Positions 47,123-59,029 of a stretch of DNA of 64,000 bases are shown here, one piece after another. The position numbers and the translations under genes were made by a program. The notes beneath the pieces were generated by a model. That model searched no databases. It was not told the origin of the DNA and saw nothing but the letters and a program-made list of their open reading frames with translations. The stretch lies in assembly GCA_019055375.1 (NCBI GenBank), contig JAHQIW010003910.1, positions 1-64,000 on the forward strand. The letters are read 5' to 3'. Numbering within the stretch: position 1 is the stretch's first letter; each line of letters opens with the position of its first letter. Source of the DNA: Parelaphostrongylus tenuis. Lineage: Eukaryota; Nematoda; Chromadorea; Rhabditida; Metastrongylidae.

Positions 47123-47639
47123 GTAAGAAGACATACCAACCTAGCAAGCGCTATAAGTAATGGTTAGCTTTTAAGCCATTCTTTTCCTTTTTTCGGCTTC
47201 ATATTACAGCTAACATGGCAAGGGTCAACGAAACTTGGAATTTTGAACTGTTACGAGATTTTGAGTGATATGCTAGATTTGAGCCTCAGACGGGATTCGA
47301 GTCCGCGTTCTACTTTTTCCTGGTGTGCGTGTTAACTATTTCGATTGCCGGGGCTCATGCTCAGCTATCACTCTTCCTGCTATGCAAGGTCGATTTGTCA
47401 GCAATAAAACATAAACGGCTTGCCCTCGTAATCATATATCGCCACTGAACCCAATTACGTTGATATATATTGGACATGTATAACCAACAAGAATTTTCTT
47501 TATCAATTCGCTTTTGGCTGTGGTTTAATGTTACAAACATATATCATAAGGTAAACTTTTGTAGCCTTTTGCAACACTATCGGATATATAATTGTAACTC
47601 CATAATGCTTTTATAAGCGGTTGAATGAAGGTTTTTTTT

Positions 47640-47740
47640 GTCGTATATATATATATTTATATTTATATAGATATATACATGTGTATATATATACAGATAT
47701 ATATGCATATACATACATACATATATATATATATATGCAT

Positions 47741-47785
<45 letters not shown>
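47640..47785. repeat. TA/ATATACA microsatellite
   Basis: Alternating TATATA and CATACATACATA tracts. The Ile/Tyr-rich frames that cross it on both strands are artefacts of the repeat. Confidence 0.95.
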
Positions 47786-47917
47786 AAGCAAAACACGTCC
47801 TGCTGATTTTTTCAGATATTTCAGCAGTAAAAAAATACTGTCTGAACAAATGAATTCATTCAAATGAAAGAATGATTATGTTTATAGCATCAGCAAATAT
47901 AACAAGAAACCAGAAAT

Positions 47918-48965
47918 TTATAGTACATTCCTAAAAAAGCCTCCTTTGGCTTCTATATACTTATGAAGTCGCTTGCGAAAATTCCAGCAATGCTTGATAT
48001 TGTTTTCACCGTAATTTCGTCCCAAGCTTGTCAAGGCCATTTTGAGCTCGCCTACCCCAGTGTAGCGAGTAGCTAAAACTTTTTGCTCCTTTATGGACCA
48101 CATGAAGTAGTCCTTGCACTGAGATTAGCCGAGTCTGATGACCAAATGTCCTTACGCTAAAAGCCTGGAAACTGCTCTTGAAAGATGCAGTCGTTGAACG
48201 GGCCGAATGCAGAAGAGTTCAGTTCTACTGAAGCATAAATCCGTCGGTTCCAAAGTGACGAGTACTCCAAAGCGCCATTACGCCAGGTAAAACTTGTTGC
48301 TGATATCTGGCACAGTTGATTTTGAAGATTTTTCTAATGAGGACCAGCGCTGTCTTTGTGGTAGCGCAAATGCCGGCCCAGACCATCACAAAGGCAGGCA
48401 AATGACTGCGAGCCTTGGTTTATGCTACTGCTGACCATCCCTGAGGAGCTGACGCCGAATCTGACAAATGTGAAGTGGTTCCACTGTGAATATTTTCCTT
48501 TTCTGTAGGAAACAAATTTGACAAATGAGTTCAGCTAAAAACGGATTTTGAAGGAATCTTTGAAAACCTTTTTCTTTTAACTTTTTATCTACTAGTTAAA
48601 GCAAGAGATTTTATAGCTGCGCAGTTTGAGCCTATTTGACAGTGGCTTGAAATCTCCGTCCCGGATCCCAAACTTTCTAAGCCATTTTGCTCATTGGATG
48701 TCTCGCATTTCGTTGAACTTGTCTATTCGATCTTCTGATTGTTTTTCGGAGTAAGCGAGGCGCTTGGACCACTTTTTCGAGGACAATTCTTAACCTCTCC
48801 AATCTATTACACACATTTCACGGATTTGTAGACAATGTGATGGATTGAACCAGTTGCTTAACAATGCTGGCCGTTTTTATTCTCGCCTTGTGCAACTCAA
48901 CTTCTGCGACACGTTGAGTTTTACGACCCATAACTTAACCGCAAGTGAAAATAGACAAACAAAGC
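47918..48965 (-). mobile_element. Tc1-like transposase relic, copy 3 (best preserved C-terminus)
   Basis: The C-terminal frame (48,103-47,918) reads MWSIKEQKVLATRYTGVGEL ... NIKHCWNFRKRLHKYIEAKG and ends naturally. This is the post-DDE tail of Tc1/mariner transposases. Upstream, the minus strand gives VMVWAGICATT near 48,385 and, through shifts, an N-terminal helix-turn-helix text near 48,650-48,900 (NARHPMSKMA). Frameshifts occur between every block. Comparing the three copies should allow the family consensus to be aligned. Confidence 0.75.
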
Positions 48966-48969
48966 GCTC

Positions 48970-51050
48970 AGAATGCCAAACATTTGACTGTTGGTTGCTG
49001 ACAGATGGACACCCTGTTCCAAAGAGTGATAGCAGAACAGCAGTCTCGGTAGTGTAATTAGTACGCACGCACTACCGGAAAGGGTGAAAGGCGAGTTTGT
49101 TTTGCATCGCATTTCCATAGTTATGCATATCACCAAACATCATAAGAGATACATCTGTACCATCATACCACTGCTACAGTGGGTTAAATAAAAAAAGTTC
49201 TTCTTAGGGATAATTTTATTTTAGATTTAATCAAGATAACAATTTCTACTGATGGTCTTTATAGCCAAGGAGGTAACTGCAACTCGAAACATGTAGATGC
49301 TCCCGTTGTTAAATGAATGTCAGATTTGAGACTTTTACCTTCTACAACAATGTTAACATCTTCGTAAAAATAAGAATCTTGCTTACAGATATCAGCTTGT
49401 CAGAACTATTTGCAGCAACATTCACGAACTCATGCGAAGTGCAACGGGACAACATGGAGAGCAGCTATACTGTCTTCAAATCATGATGAATGTATTGCTA
49501 ATAAAACTTTGTTCTGACAAGAAGGAGCGAATTTTGTTGAATCTGACAGCGCTTCCGGAAAGTTTGATCTTTATTTGATTCTCATGAAAACGATTATTCA
49601 GATATACCTCACCATTATTTTTTTTCTCCCAGAAATCATGATAGTAGATTTCCGATCGCACAGAATTGAAAGAGATAACTAACATGGGATGTACTCGGCC
49701 AATGATCTTAGCACGCAGTACTTCTGCTCTGGCACCCAATGAATAATACTTCATCATGAGTCTTCGCTGTACAGAATGTGACTTCTTAGGGGATTAAATT
49801 GTGCAAATACAATAGCGAGATCTCCTTGATAATCCGATGAGCAAAAGGTCACCACAAGTACACAATCAATGAGCTTTGCTGGCAGTGAAATCAAACTCAC
49901 ATTGGCGACCTTCCACAGAATAATAATATTTACCATCTAACGTTGTTAGCTTTGTGTCGACAATACTAAGCTGGCTTTCTACTCTCTCTATGTGAGGAAG
50001 GTTGAGACACATAGTTTCTGTCACTGGCAACAATTCTACACTTCGAGTTAGGGCAAGTTTTAGCCAACGAGCACCTCACTGAAAAAATCACCTTCTATTC
50101 GTAATTTCCCTGAGCTATTCAACACGATGAGAAGTAACTGCTTTTCACTTGCTCAAATTCTCTATGTATGTATGCTTCAGGGTCAATGGGTGTGTGAATC
50201 TCAGAACTAGTAACGGTGGTTGGCTGTTTGCACACGGCTCCTGTTCAAAGCAATATAGTAAAATTATTTCTCCCTACCTACAGTGCTTTAATATTCGCTC
50301 TAACTTTTGTTAATTTATCGCAGGGTTCATTTTCGAGCCGCTCTCATGAGTTCTTGAGAATATCACCTTCTAGTTTTTCTTTTATCACTGTTTTCTTAGT
50401 CAAGAAATTTAAACTCGTTCAATGATCTTCTAATTTGATCACGTATTAGCCTATCCATTGTGGTAGTTTTATTGAGAGAAATAGCATATTTCGCGTTTAA
50501 AACAGTGTTTCTAAGCAATATGACTGCTTACAATGTAAAATATTTGAATGAATGGGACTATTTTTCCGGATCAAAAAGCAGGGAATTTGGAGTGCATTTT
50601 CCGGTTAAATCGCTTCTAGCCTTTTGTCTCCTCCAACAAATGTTCTGTTTCCGTGAGCGCTTTCAAGACAATCAAAGCGTTCATAGTCTGTTTATGTTCA
50701 AATAGGTATTTTGTTAATGTCCCGTACTACTGGATCAAACATGAACTAAGGATGAAGTTTCAACTCATCCGTATTATCATTTTACACCACTCTCAGTGTC
50801 CCGGGGGGCTCAAAAGCAGTGATTTCCATTCTGCCAGTAATCTTCAGATGTAAAAAATGAAAGCATACAGCAGTATCTTTCAGAATAGCAGATTCACTTT
50901 CGTGATGACAAAACATTGACAATTGTGGTGCTGATAGTTTTGAGACTACCGAAGTCCATTGCGGATTGCGGATTTTTTGGAAAACCGCTACCTTTTTCAT
51001 ACAGACCAAATGAACATTAATATCATGAATGATATTGTTTCATCTCATCG
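48970..51050. repeat. Arm A of a 2-kb inverted duplication
   Basis: It aligns, inverted, with 60,285-62,245. Shared anchors are CAGTGACAGAAACTATGTGT / CCAGTAACAGAAACTATATG, GGAAGGTCGCCAATGTGAGT / GGAAGGTCGCCAACGTGAGT, and the end block ATATCATTCATGATATTAAT. The arms differ by substitutions and small indels. Several minus-strand frames are kept in both copies (49,936-49,754 with CVLVVTFCSSDYQGDLAIVF; 51,009-50,782 with DTAVCFHFLHLKITGRMEIT), although stops and frame changes differ between arms. The left end carries a degenerate tRNA-like module at 49,043-49,110. Confidence 0.8.
49043..49110 (+). pseudogene. Degenerate tRNA-like module
   Basis: TCTCGGTAGTGTAATTAGTA, then CCGGAAAGGGTGAAAG and GCGAGTTTGTTTTGC occupy the positions of acceptor/D-arm, anticodon loop and T-arm of the palindrome modules at 58.9 kb. 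The upstream text (TTGGTTGCTGACAGATGGAC) also matches the outside of that element. The inverted duplicate lies at about 62,103-62,170. Confidence 0.45.
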
Positions 51051-53029
51051 AAATAATTACAAAGAGCTCCCCACATTTATTAGAAGTTGCGAAATTTGGC
51101 AAGCACAAAATTTAAAGGATCTTATAATATCACCTAACATCCATGATTTGCAATGTACGCGAGGAAAAGGAGAGCAGTGTGGGCAAGATGCACTGTATGG
51201 AATACGTTTTCTACTTGATAGCTTGTTTTTTTGGCATTAAATGTGGCTCGCAAAGATTTTTTTTCCCGTTGGTAATGTTGTTTAAAAAATTCTGCTTCTT
51301 GCGCTCAATAGATGGTCATTACTTTAAAAAATTATCAGCACACAGACTGTTGTTAACAGTACACAGGAATCCCTTCACGGAGGAAGTTCAATTATTGGGA
51401 GCACCTATTCGCTATGAAAATTTAGTGAAACATTGAGGACATATCCGATTTCACAAAGCATAGCCTTTATTTGATCCAACACAGTTTCTCTGATGACTAT
51501 ACACTTATCACAGATCAGTTATTTCCCTAAACTACTGCTACTTTTTCAACAATACCCAGTTCAGTTGCATATCATTAAGTGTTTGACTTTCCAGTTGTAG
51601 ATAATCAACATAATCAGGCAGTGAGTTATAGCAGCCATCAGTATCTTCGCCCGGTAGAAGACTTCATTTTTCTCCATGCAGGTGGTCGAACTGTGCTTGT
51701 AGGCTAGTTACAGACTAACACCTGCGCAACGACTAGCAAAGAGTCATGACCACAGCAATCCATTTGCTTACAAATGCTGGGTCGAAGTCGCTATGACCCT
51801 AGCAGATGGCTTAGCCCTCTTGCCTGGTCTTGCCATCTCTTTTGCGTCGATTGGCATAAACTAAAATGAAGCTAATTAGGCTCCTACACTCCGTTGCTCT
51901 AAGACATTGAAGTGCCGATTCAATCTCTTGCATTCTCACTAAGTAATTTAGTTAAATCTTCAAAAATCCTTCTATAATGCTGCAAGATTCAATATTGAGA
52001 TATGTCCTACATCGGCCGCGCAATTCAACTATTGCTTTGCTCAAGGCACGAAAATCACATGAACGTATAGAGAAAATCTTCTACTATTAGAGTCAGACGC
52101 TTGATCTGGAGTTTCTCCTAAAGCGGAAGGACAATTCCTAATTTAATTACAGAAATCGCACTTCTCATATGTCCGCCAAAGTAACAGTCGATGAATGGCC
52201 GTACTAAAACGGCCTCACCCGCTCTACGCCCCGTTCCTTACTTCTCTTCTCCCTTCCTCCGTACCCAGCTGAATGCCCAAAATACCCATACTTGCGCATG
52301 CAAATTTGATCTCATTTTCCCTGTTGATCTCAATGATCTCATTGGCCGTGCCACTCTGTTCTTGGTTAAACAACTTTATTTACCCAACAACAACAATTCC
52401 GCAAAGGTGGCATTTTGGATTTTTATCGTAATTTCCCCTTCTTTCTTTTCCACAATGAGTGTAGTGCTGAGCAATATGCACACAATTGGTTCCTTCACCT
52501 TACGCACGAGCCAGCTAAGCCTTCCATTCTTAGATTTATGAATTAAAGCAAGATTTGTTCACAGAGATAAGAAACGCTGGCTTGATACATCGGCAGGTTA
52601 ACGTTGATCTGTGCAGTATTAGAAACCAACGAATTTCAAACAAATTACTAATCCAATTTCATATGCACGACAAAATCTCAGTAAGTTTACTTCGCATTTG
52701 CTAACATTCTCAACAAAAATGCGAATCAGCACCGCTTTAGAAAATCACATATACAAGAAAAGATAAAGATATAACTGAAAAAATTGTATTCAAAACAAGA
52801 ACACGGCCGACAATCAATGTATCATAAAAAACTAAAGACTTGGAACATTTCATGCATTCAAATCATAACTGACGCAGCAAGAAACCCATAAATGCAGATG
52901 ATATCATCGTTACCTATATGAGAATAAGTTTTGTACCTATAGAATATTATTCTTGATATTCTTAGGAGAAAAGTTGTAATAAGATAAGGGCAAAAAACAA
53001 ACTTAAAAACATTAAAATTAGCATTATGG
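51051..53029. other. No gene recognised
   Basis: A 116-codon plus-strand frame at 52,191-52,541 (begins MNGRTKTASPALRPVPYFSS) and a GC-richer patch at 51,720-51,900 stand out. Neither has splice context, a motif or a second copy here. The rest is AT-rich. Confidence 0.3.
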
Positions 53030-56000
53030 ACCATTCCGGATGTCGGCGATAATTACCTGTATCACCTGCCGCCCTTTGATCGTCGAGTGACTCGAGCGGG
53101 TACCAGCAACTCTTCCATTTTTCCCTATCGCGTGCAAGAGTAGCCCAGTGGGTCCTCCTCGCTCTAGGGATTCGCTGAGCATCATATCTTTCTTCTATCG
53201 CTTTCGTGAAGAAATCGGACCAACGGGTCAGTGGTCTTCCTTCAGAGCGCTTGACGTCCCGAGGAATCCAGTCGGTAACGGCTCTCGTCCATCGGTTGTC
53301 GTTGAAGCGCATCACGTGTCCGGCCCACCTTATTTTCGATATCCTGGCGTGTAGAACGGCGTCTCTGATTTTCGATCGTTGACGTAGGTCGGAACTTCGG
53401 ATCCTTTCTCTCATTTGCGAGATACGGGATACTCCTAGCATCGACCTTTCGACTGCGCGTTCGATAACGCCAAGTGATCTTTCATCCTGCTTACGTAGCG
53501 ACCAGGTTTCTGCTGCATACGTCAGGGCAGGGATAATTGTCGAGTCGAAAAGGTGGGCACGGAGTCGGATGTTCTTTGTCCTCTTCACTACATCTTCGAT
53601 GCTCTTGAACGTTCCCCAAGCCGCTCGTTTCCTCCTGCTCAACTCTGGAGCTAGGTCGTTCATCATGTTGATTTCACGACCTAGATAGACGTAACTGGAG
53701 CATTCGGAATTGTCGTTCCGTTGAGCGTGAATGGGGCATTAGAAACCCATCCGTTCCTCATGAACATTGTTTTCGTTAGATTCAGTTGAAGACCAATCTT
53801 TCCACAGGCGTTGTCGAAATCGTCAACATTCGTTCCGCTTGGACTGATGTTTGGTGTTATGAGAACGATATCGTCAGCAAAGCGAAGATGGTTTAATTGT
53901 CGACCGTCAATTTTCACTCCCATTTCGTCCCATTCTAATGTTCGCATGACGTTTTGTAGGGTGGCAGTGAATAGTTTTGGCGAAACTGTATCGCCTTGTC
54001 GAACCCTCTTCTTACGTCAATGGTGATATTGTTGTAGAATGGAGATATCTTGGTCGTGAAAATCTTTATAAAGCTCACGAAGGATCATTATGTACCGAGT
54101 AGGGACGCCCTGGTTATCCAGAGCCTCTATAACCGCTTCTGTTTCCACTGAATCAAAGGCTTTCTTCAGATCGATGAAAGTGAGACAGAGTGGTTGTTTG
54201 TACTCTCGTGAAACTTCAATGAGTCTTGTAATCGTGTGGATGTGGTCCATGGTACTAAATCCTTTTCGGAACCCTGCTTGTTCGCATGGCTGTCCTTCGT
54301 CCAGTGTTCTGTCAATCCTGTTCAGGATGACTCGAGTAAAGAGTTTATAGACAATGGACAGCAAGCAGATTGGGCGATAATTGCCTATGTCGTGAAGGTC
54401 TCCCTTTTTGAACAACAATACGGTCTTGCTGGTTTTCCATTGAATAGGGACCTTGCATTCTGACAGGTAGCGAGTGAAGAGCCGAGCCACGGGTGTTGAT
54501 GAGAACTGGCGGCAGGTTCTTCAGGTGTTCTGGTCTAATCCTGTCTGGACCGGGTGTTGTTCTGTTCTTCACCGACGATATAGCATGTCGATTTCGGAAG
54601 GAGGACCGGTGGAACGACATATTCGCCCTCTTTCAATTTATATGACGGTAAGAGGACATGGCTAGCGAAGAGATCCGAGTAGTATTGGTGGATGATTTTC
54701 TCCATAGCCCTTCTCGAAGCTGTAAGTGTCCCGTCAGGGTATCGGAGTGCAATCATCTTGGTCTTATAGTTGGCGAAGCCTCGCTGGGCTTTGCGAATGC
54801 TCTTCCCAGCTTCTGCAGCTTCTGCCATAACTGCTGCTCTTCTCTCTTTAGGTCTTCTTTTATCGCTTCTCTGCAGCGTTTCGCAAGTTCGGACGTAAGG
54901 TTTCGGTTGCCTGCAGCTCGTGCGATTCCACGTTGACGTATCAGCTCGAGTGTCTGCGGAGACAAGCGTCTCTTCGTGACCTTAGGACTCTCGGCTTTTA
55001 TAGCGCTAACGTGAAGATATTCAACGAGTCGATCGTATTCTTCGTCGATGTTGTCGACAACGGTATCTTCCCAAGAGCCGACTAATGATTTGAATACATC
55101 CCAGTTTATGGTAGTTCTGGGACTTCGTTGTTTGATTTAGCGCTTTCTCTCCTCTCCTCGAAAATCGGAACGTTGCGCGAAGGAGGCGATGGTCTGATCC
55201 CGTGTAGAACTTAGGAACAACAGCGACGTCGGTCAGGCAAAACCTTCGATTTACTATGATGTGATCTATTTCGTTATGGTACTCTCCATTGGGAGACTCC
55301 CACGTCCATCGCTGAGAAAGAGGCTTTTGGAATTGCGAGTTACCATGGATGGTTTGGGTCGTCATGATAAACTCAGATAGCCTCTCACCCTGTTCATTCC
55401 ATTCTAGTCCGTGGGTCCCTATGTGACGTTCTTCAGACGTTCTTCTAGGTCCAATTTTTGCGTTAAAATCTCCGACAATGACCTTGAAGAATGTATGATC
55501 TTCTCTGAAGAATTTTTCGAGGTCCATATAGAACGCTTCGACTTCGTCTTCGTCATAGCTTGATGTTGGTGCGTAAGCAACGAAGATGGTCAAAGCCGGC
55601 ATAGAACCACATCGTTTTCAACCGTAATCGTCCGATACGGGTTGTTAGTTGTTCAAACGAATCAATGCTCACGGTCAAATTCGATTTGACGAGGACGCCA
55701 ACGCCGCCGACACCTCTGCGATCGCATGTACCAAGGAACAGTTCTTCTCCGGTGTCATAGACAGCGTGAAAAGGATGGCGCCTTCTCGTCTCAGCCAGGC
55801 CAATGACGTCGTACCTTATTCTTCTTGCTTGAATCAATAGATCTTCTACAGCGGATTCGTGAGCAAGGGTTCTTGCGTTGTAGGTACAGATCGTCATTTT
55901 AGTCCGTTTCGATCTTGGCAGCCTAGTTCGGCCCTGAGATTTTAGCAGCCTCTCCGTACTCGTCCTACCTGGCGCTGCCGTACCAGGGGCTCTTTCGGGG

Positions 56001-56400
56001 TCAGGGGAATGAGGCCCATATTTGTTACTGTTTTTGGCATTTTGATACCCAACGTATAGCTTGCCAGGCTCTAAACGTGGGGGCTGGGTACTCACGAGTA
56101 GCTTGCCAGTCTCTCTCGGAGGAGCGGGAGGAGCTTATTTGTTGGAGGCGACTCCTAACCGCCTCCCATGTACTTCCCAGCCGCTTGATTGCAGGCTTTT
56201 GGCCGACTTGACTCGTAGAAATAGAGTTTTTGTCAAGTCGGCGCTGCAGAAGCAGGGAGCTCGTCCCCTGAATCCACCTGCGTCTCTGGGAAGCACACGG
56301 TCGCTTTTGGTTCGCGTTTTATTCCCCTATCCACCACCTGGGACGCGCCACGTGCCCTCGCGACTAACCGGGCGGGATCCCTCAAAGAGGGAGGTCAGTG
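53030..56400 (-). mobile_element. RTE-clade non-LTR retrotransposon, full-length but frameshifted
   Basis: From right to left: a 5' leader (56,400-56,100); an apurinic-type endonuclease (56,095-55,140) with [24 protein letters not shown] and GSDHRLL; a linker; a reverse transcriptase with NYRPICLLSIVYKLFTRVI, LTFIDLKKAFDS (motif A) and HLRFADDIVLI (motif C, FADD); and the RTE C-terminal domain (RAHLFDSTIIPALTYAAETW; RWAGHVMRFNDNRW). The element nicks DNA and copies its RNA by target-primed reverse transcription.

The single ORF is broken by at least six frame changes (about 55,616, 55,130, 54,800, 54,560, 54,490, 54,020 and 53,680), so this copy is inactive. G+C is higher than in the flanks. 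It resembles nematode RTE-1-type elements. Confidence 0.95.
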
Positions 56401-57885
56401 GAAGCACATAATATGAAACAAAAATACCACGACAAAAAATTTTTTCACGAATTTTGACGGAGAACAAACACTTAGTATAAATGCAGATGGTGCTTAATCC
56501 ATGTCCGAGTCATCACTATTCTGAAAGATTTGGTCGAAAAGAAGGAAAACGGCCAGTAGCGGCCACTCGTCTTTACCATAAGTTTTTCCAAGATTTTTTA
56601 ATCTCTTCATTCGAAGGCAGTGACTTAAACTATGGACAGTTCAAACACAAGAGAGAGTAATTTATATGGTAAAGAAATAATATCTGGCTAAGAGTATTTC
56701 TCGTTGACTGCCAAATTAAGAAAAAAACAGACCAGATGTTTTTCGATGATATGCTCAACTAAATGTGATTAAGGAAACTGATACTTGATTAAATGTTGCT
56801 AAATGTGTAATCAATTTACTAGAGAAATAGTATGCTTTTTAGATGGAGGCATTAGTTTAAGTGAATCTATCACTAGCAATAAATCTTGAGTGACGCAGAG
56901 AAAACGCTCTCCATTCCACCTAAGTCTGGTGTTAGACATGCAAAGAAGGTGGGGAAGACCGTCCAGCCCTACCAGGTAGACACGCAGAGGGTTGGATCAT
57001 GGTTCCCGTACGAATTTAATGTTTCTGCCCATTGTCCGCAAATGAATAATGGTATCATAAACTCTTGGTTTAACCATTTAGGGGAAACCGTTTCCTCTTC
57101 AACCTGGATGAGATATTTTCTAAAACTATAGTTCGACATTTTCAATTTGCTTGCGTCACCAATGAGCACTTGAACACTGAGTGGTCGGAAACCAACCTTT
57201 GGCCAGAATTTTCACAATCAGTTTACTACTTTCTGATGTTATTTGCAAATATATATGAAGGTTTATAGCTACATAAATGCATTGGTATCTTAACGAGATA
57301 ATTGGGAATACAGCTCACGTTTTCCGACATATGTAGGAAAGTAACAAATGCTCATTCCTAAGGAGGAAAGGGCATGGAAAGTTGTAGTTAGAGCAAGCTC
57401 TACATTGCACATATCTTCGTAGTTCAATCCCGCACCTTGCTCCCATGTCAATCAGTCACCATTGTCGGCAAACTGGTACCAGCTTGTGTACGAAGATAAG
57501 AATATCAATATGATGTATTAGTAGGTCATCACTTATACCTCTATGCTTTATGAAGTCAAGGTATGGCCCATCACTAAGAAATTGACATTCACCGCTCAAA
57601 GCTTTACTCCTCGACACTCCAGCTGAACATCGGCAAGAAAAGTTAACCAACTGAACAATTGACATTCAGCTCATAAAGTCAGATAGTGCTCACCATTGTT
57701 ATGTTGATGTGGTCAGCTGGCGGGTTCCTTTGAAACATTTGCAATTCAAAATCTCGTCTTCAGTTTTTTCATTTGGAATCAGAATTTTTAACTAATTCAA
57801 AATTAAGTTAGCTTTCTAGAAAATAGCAATTCATTGCAATATACCAACGCCACCTTATGCGCATTAATCTGAAAAATATGCGACA
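56401..57885. other. No gene recognised; one GC-rich ORF patch
   Basis: At 56,886-57,131 a plus-strand frame (begins MSDAEKTLSIPPKSGVRHAK) overlaps an open minus-strand frame. The patch 56,900-57,010 is GC-rich, but no splice model fits. The remainder is AT-rich. Confidence 0.3.
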
Positions 57886-57889
57886 GCGA

Positions 57890-58275
57890 AAAAAAATTAG
57901 GATTTTTTATCAGTCTATTGAAACTGTTGCCATACTTCTCAAATTGCTTATTGATAGCAAAACCAACACTTTCCTGGGCGCGTGCTACCACTACACTGCC
58001 GAGGTACATTTGCTCCATCACTTATTCTTCAGCATCTATATTAACTTTCAGCCATCAGCCCTTAACAGGTTTGGGCACGGCCTGATTGTTACTCTTTGTT
58101 TCTCTTTCTCATTTCTTTTCTTTTCTCTTTTTGTTTCTCTTTTTTTTAATTCGGGTAAGAAGAGTTTGACTCATAAAGTTGTGGAAGCCTGAGGGAAATG
58201 TTGTTTTTTGCTATCAAGAAACAATTTCGAAGTATGGCAATAGCTTCGATAAACTGATGAAAAATCCTTTGAGCC
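57890..58275. repeat. Palindromic tRNA-like element, decayed copy
   Basis: The outer arms at 57,895-57,965 and 58,197-58,275 are inverted copies (TTGATAGCAAAACC / TTGCTATCAAGAAAC; GTTGCCATACTTCTCAAATT / AATTTCGAAGTATGGCAATA). Between them at 57,965-58,080 is a minus-strand half tRNA-like module (GCGCGTGCTACCACTACACT) and the flank CAGCCATCAGCCCTTAACAG, as in the 58.5-kb element. Confidence 0.6.
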
Positions 58276-58429
58276 TACTGTCTTCAGCTCTGAGGAAACT
58301 TTCAGCAGTTCATACCAACCTTCTCAGCTGTAACCGCCTCATGAGCACATTTGTACCTCTAATGTGAGGTATACTAAAGAAAGGCAACAGTGCTTCTGAA
58401 TGACATAGTTATAATTCAATATATATGCA

Positions 58430-58806
58430 CCTTCCAACTCTTGCGTCTGAAATTACAGTATTTTTCACTGCTTTTTTTCGCAGTGTTATTATGTTCTTAT
58501 ATAACTAAGAGAATTGAGTGGTGAACAAAAACACGGCCTCAGGCGAGAATCGAACCCACGTTTCATCCTATCCGGGGACGCGTGCTCTACCACTACACCA
58601 CTGAGGCACATTTGCCCGACCACTCATTCTTCTACATCTCAATGTTAGCTATCAGCCACCAACCTTTAACAGGTTTGGTCGGGTATGCGATTTCGCTTTA
58701 TAAACCCAGTTGAGCTGATAGCTATTCTAATTACTAATGCTTCGAAATTACAGTATTTCCACTGCTTTTTTCGCAGTGTTATTATGGTTCTTATATAACT
58801 AAGAGA
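58430..58806. repeat. Direct repeat flanking the palindrome's left arm
   Basis: A 60-65 bp sequence (GAAATTACAGTATTTTTCAC ... CAGTGTTATTATG ... TTCTTATATAACTAAGAGAA) at 58,448-58,511 recurs at 58,744-58,806. The first copy ends where the left arm starts, and the second lies in the spacer. It may record an insertion or a template switch. Confidence 0.6.
58536..58607 (-). tRNA. tRNA-like gene, anticodon position GGA, C33
   Basis: A 72-nt cloverleaf. The acceptor GCCTCAG/CTGAGGC pairs perfectly; the D-stem is GTGT/GCAC with a 9-nt loop, the anticodon stem CGTCC/GGATG, and the variable region AAAC. The T-stem GTGGG pairs with CTCGC, one G-T wobble more than in the right arm, around loop TTCGATT. 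TTTTT follows four bases after the 3' end. The loop CCGGATA lacks U33 and the molecule lacks a serine-type long variable arm. It is therefore more likely a SINE-like head than a decoding tRNA. Confidence 0.45.
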
Positions 58807-58927
58807 AAAAACCTGTTAAAAAAGGCAACCTGTTGTTAACCTGCTGCATACCCGACCAAAACCTGTTAAAGGTTGGTGGCTGATAGCTAACATTGAGATG
58901 TAGAAGAATGAGTGGTCGGGCAAATGT

Positions 58928-58999
58928 GCCTCAGTGGTGTAGTGGTAGAGCACGCGTCCCCGGATAGGATGAAACGTGGGTTCGATTCCCGCCTGAGGC
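58928..58999 (+). tRNA. tRNA-like gene, anticodon position GGA, C33 (inverted twin)
   Basis: Same fold as the twin at 58,536-58,607, with a fully paired T-stem (GTGGG/CCCGC) and canonical box B GGTTCGATTCC. TTTTTT at 59,004-59,009 would terminate pol III. All stems are intact, which is unusual for a pseudogene. The absent U33 argues against use on the ribosome. Confidence 0.5.
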
Positions 59000-59029
59000 C
59001 GTGTTTTTTGTTCACCACTCAATTCTCTT

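Larger units (their letters stand above)
58507..59029. mobile_element. Palindromic element with converging tRNA-like modules, near-intact
   Basis: The left arm 58,507-58,688 (182 bp) and right arm 58,846-59,029 (184 bp) are almost perfect inverted copies around a 157-bp spacer. Each arm contains, from inside outward, an AACCTGTTAAAGGTTGGTGG / TGATAGCTAACATTGAGATG flank, a 72-nt tRNA-like block, and a T-run ending in CACCACTCAATTCTCTT. Near identity of the arms implies a recent origin or ongoing gene conversion. No ORF. Confidence 0.8.

Noticed and set aside
47577..47867. Five overlapping Ile/Tyr-rich frames of 60-90 codons on both strands
   Set aside because: They are translations of a TA/ATATACA microsatellite.
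52191..52541. A 116-codon plus-strand frame, one of the longer non-transposon ORFs
   Set aside because: No motif, no splice context and no second copy; composition not convincingly coding.
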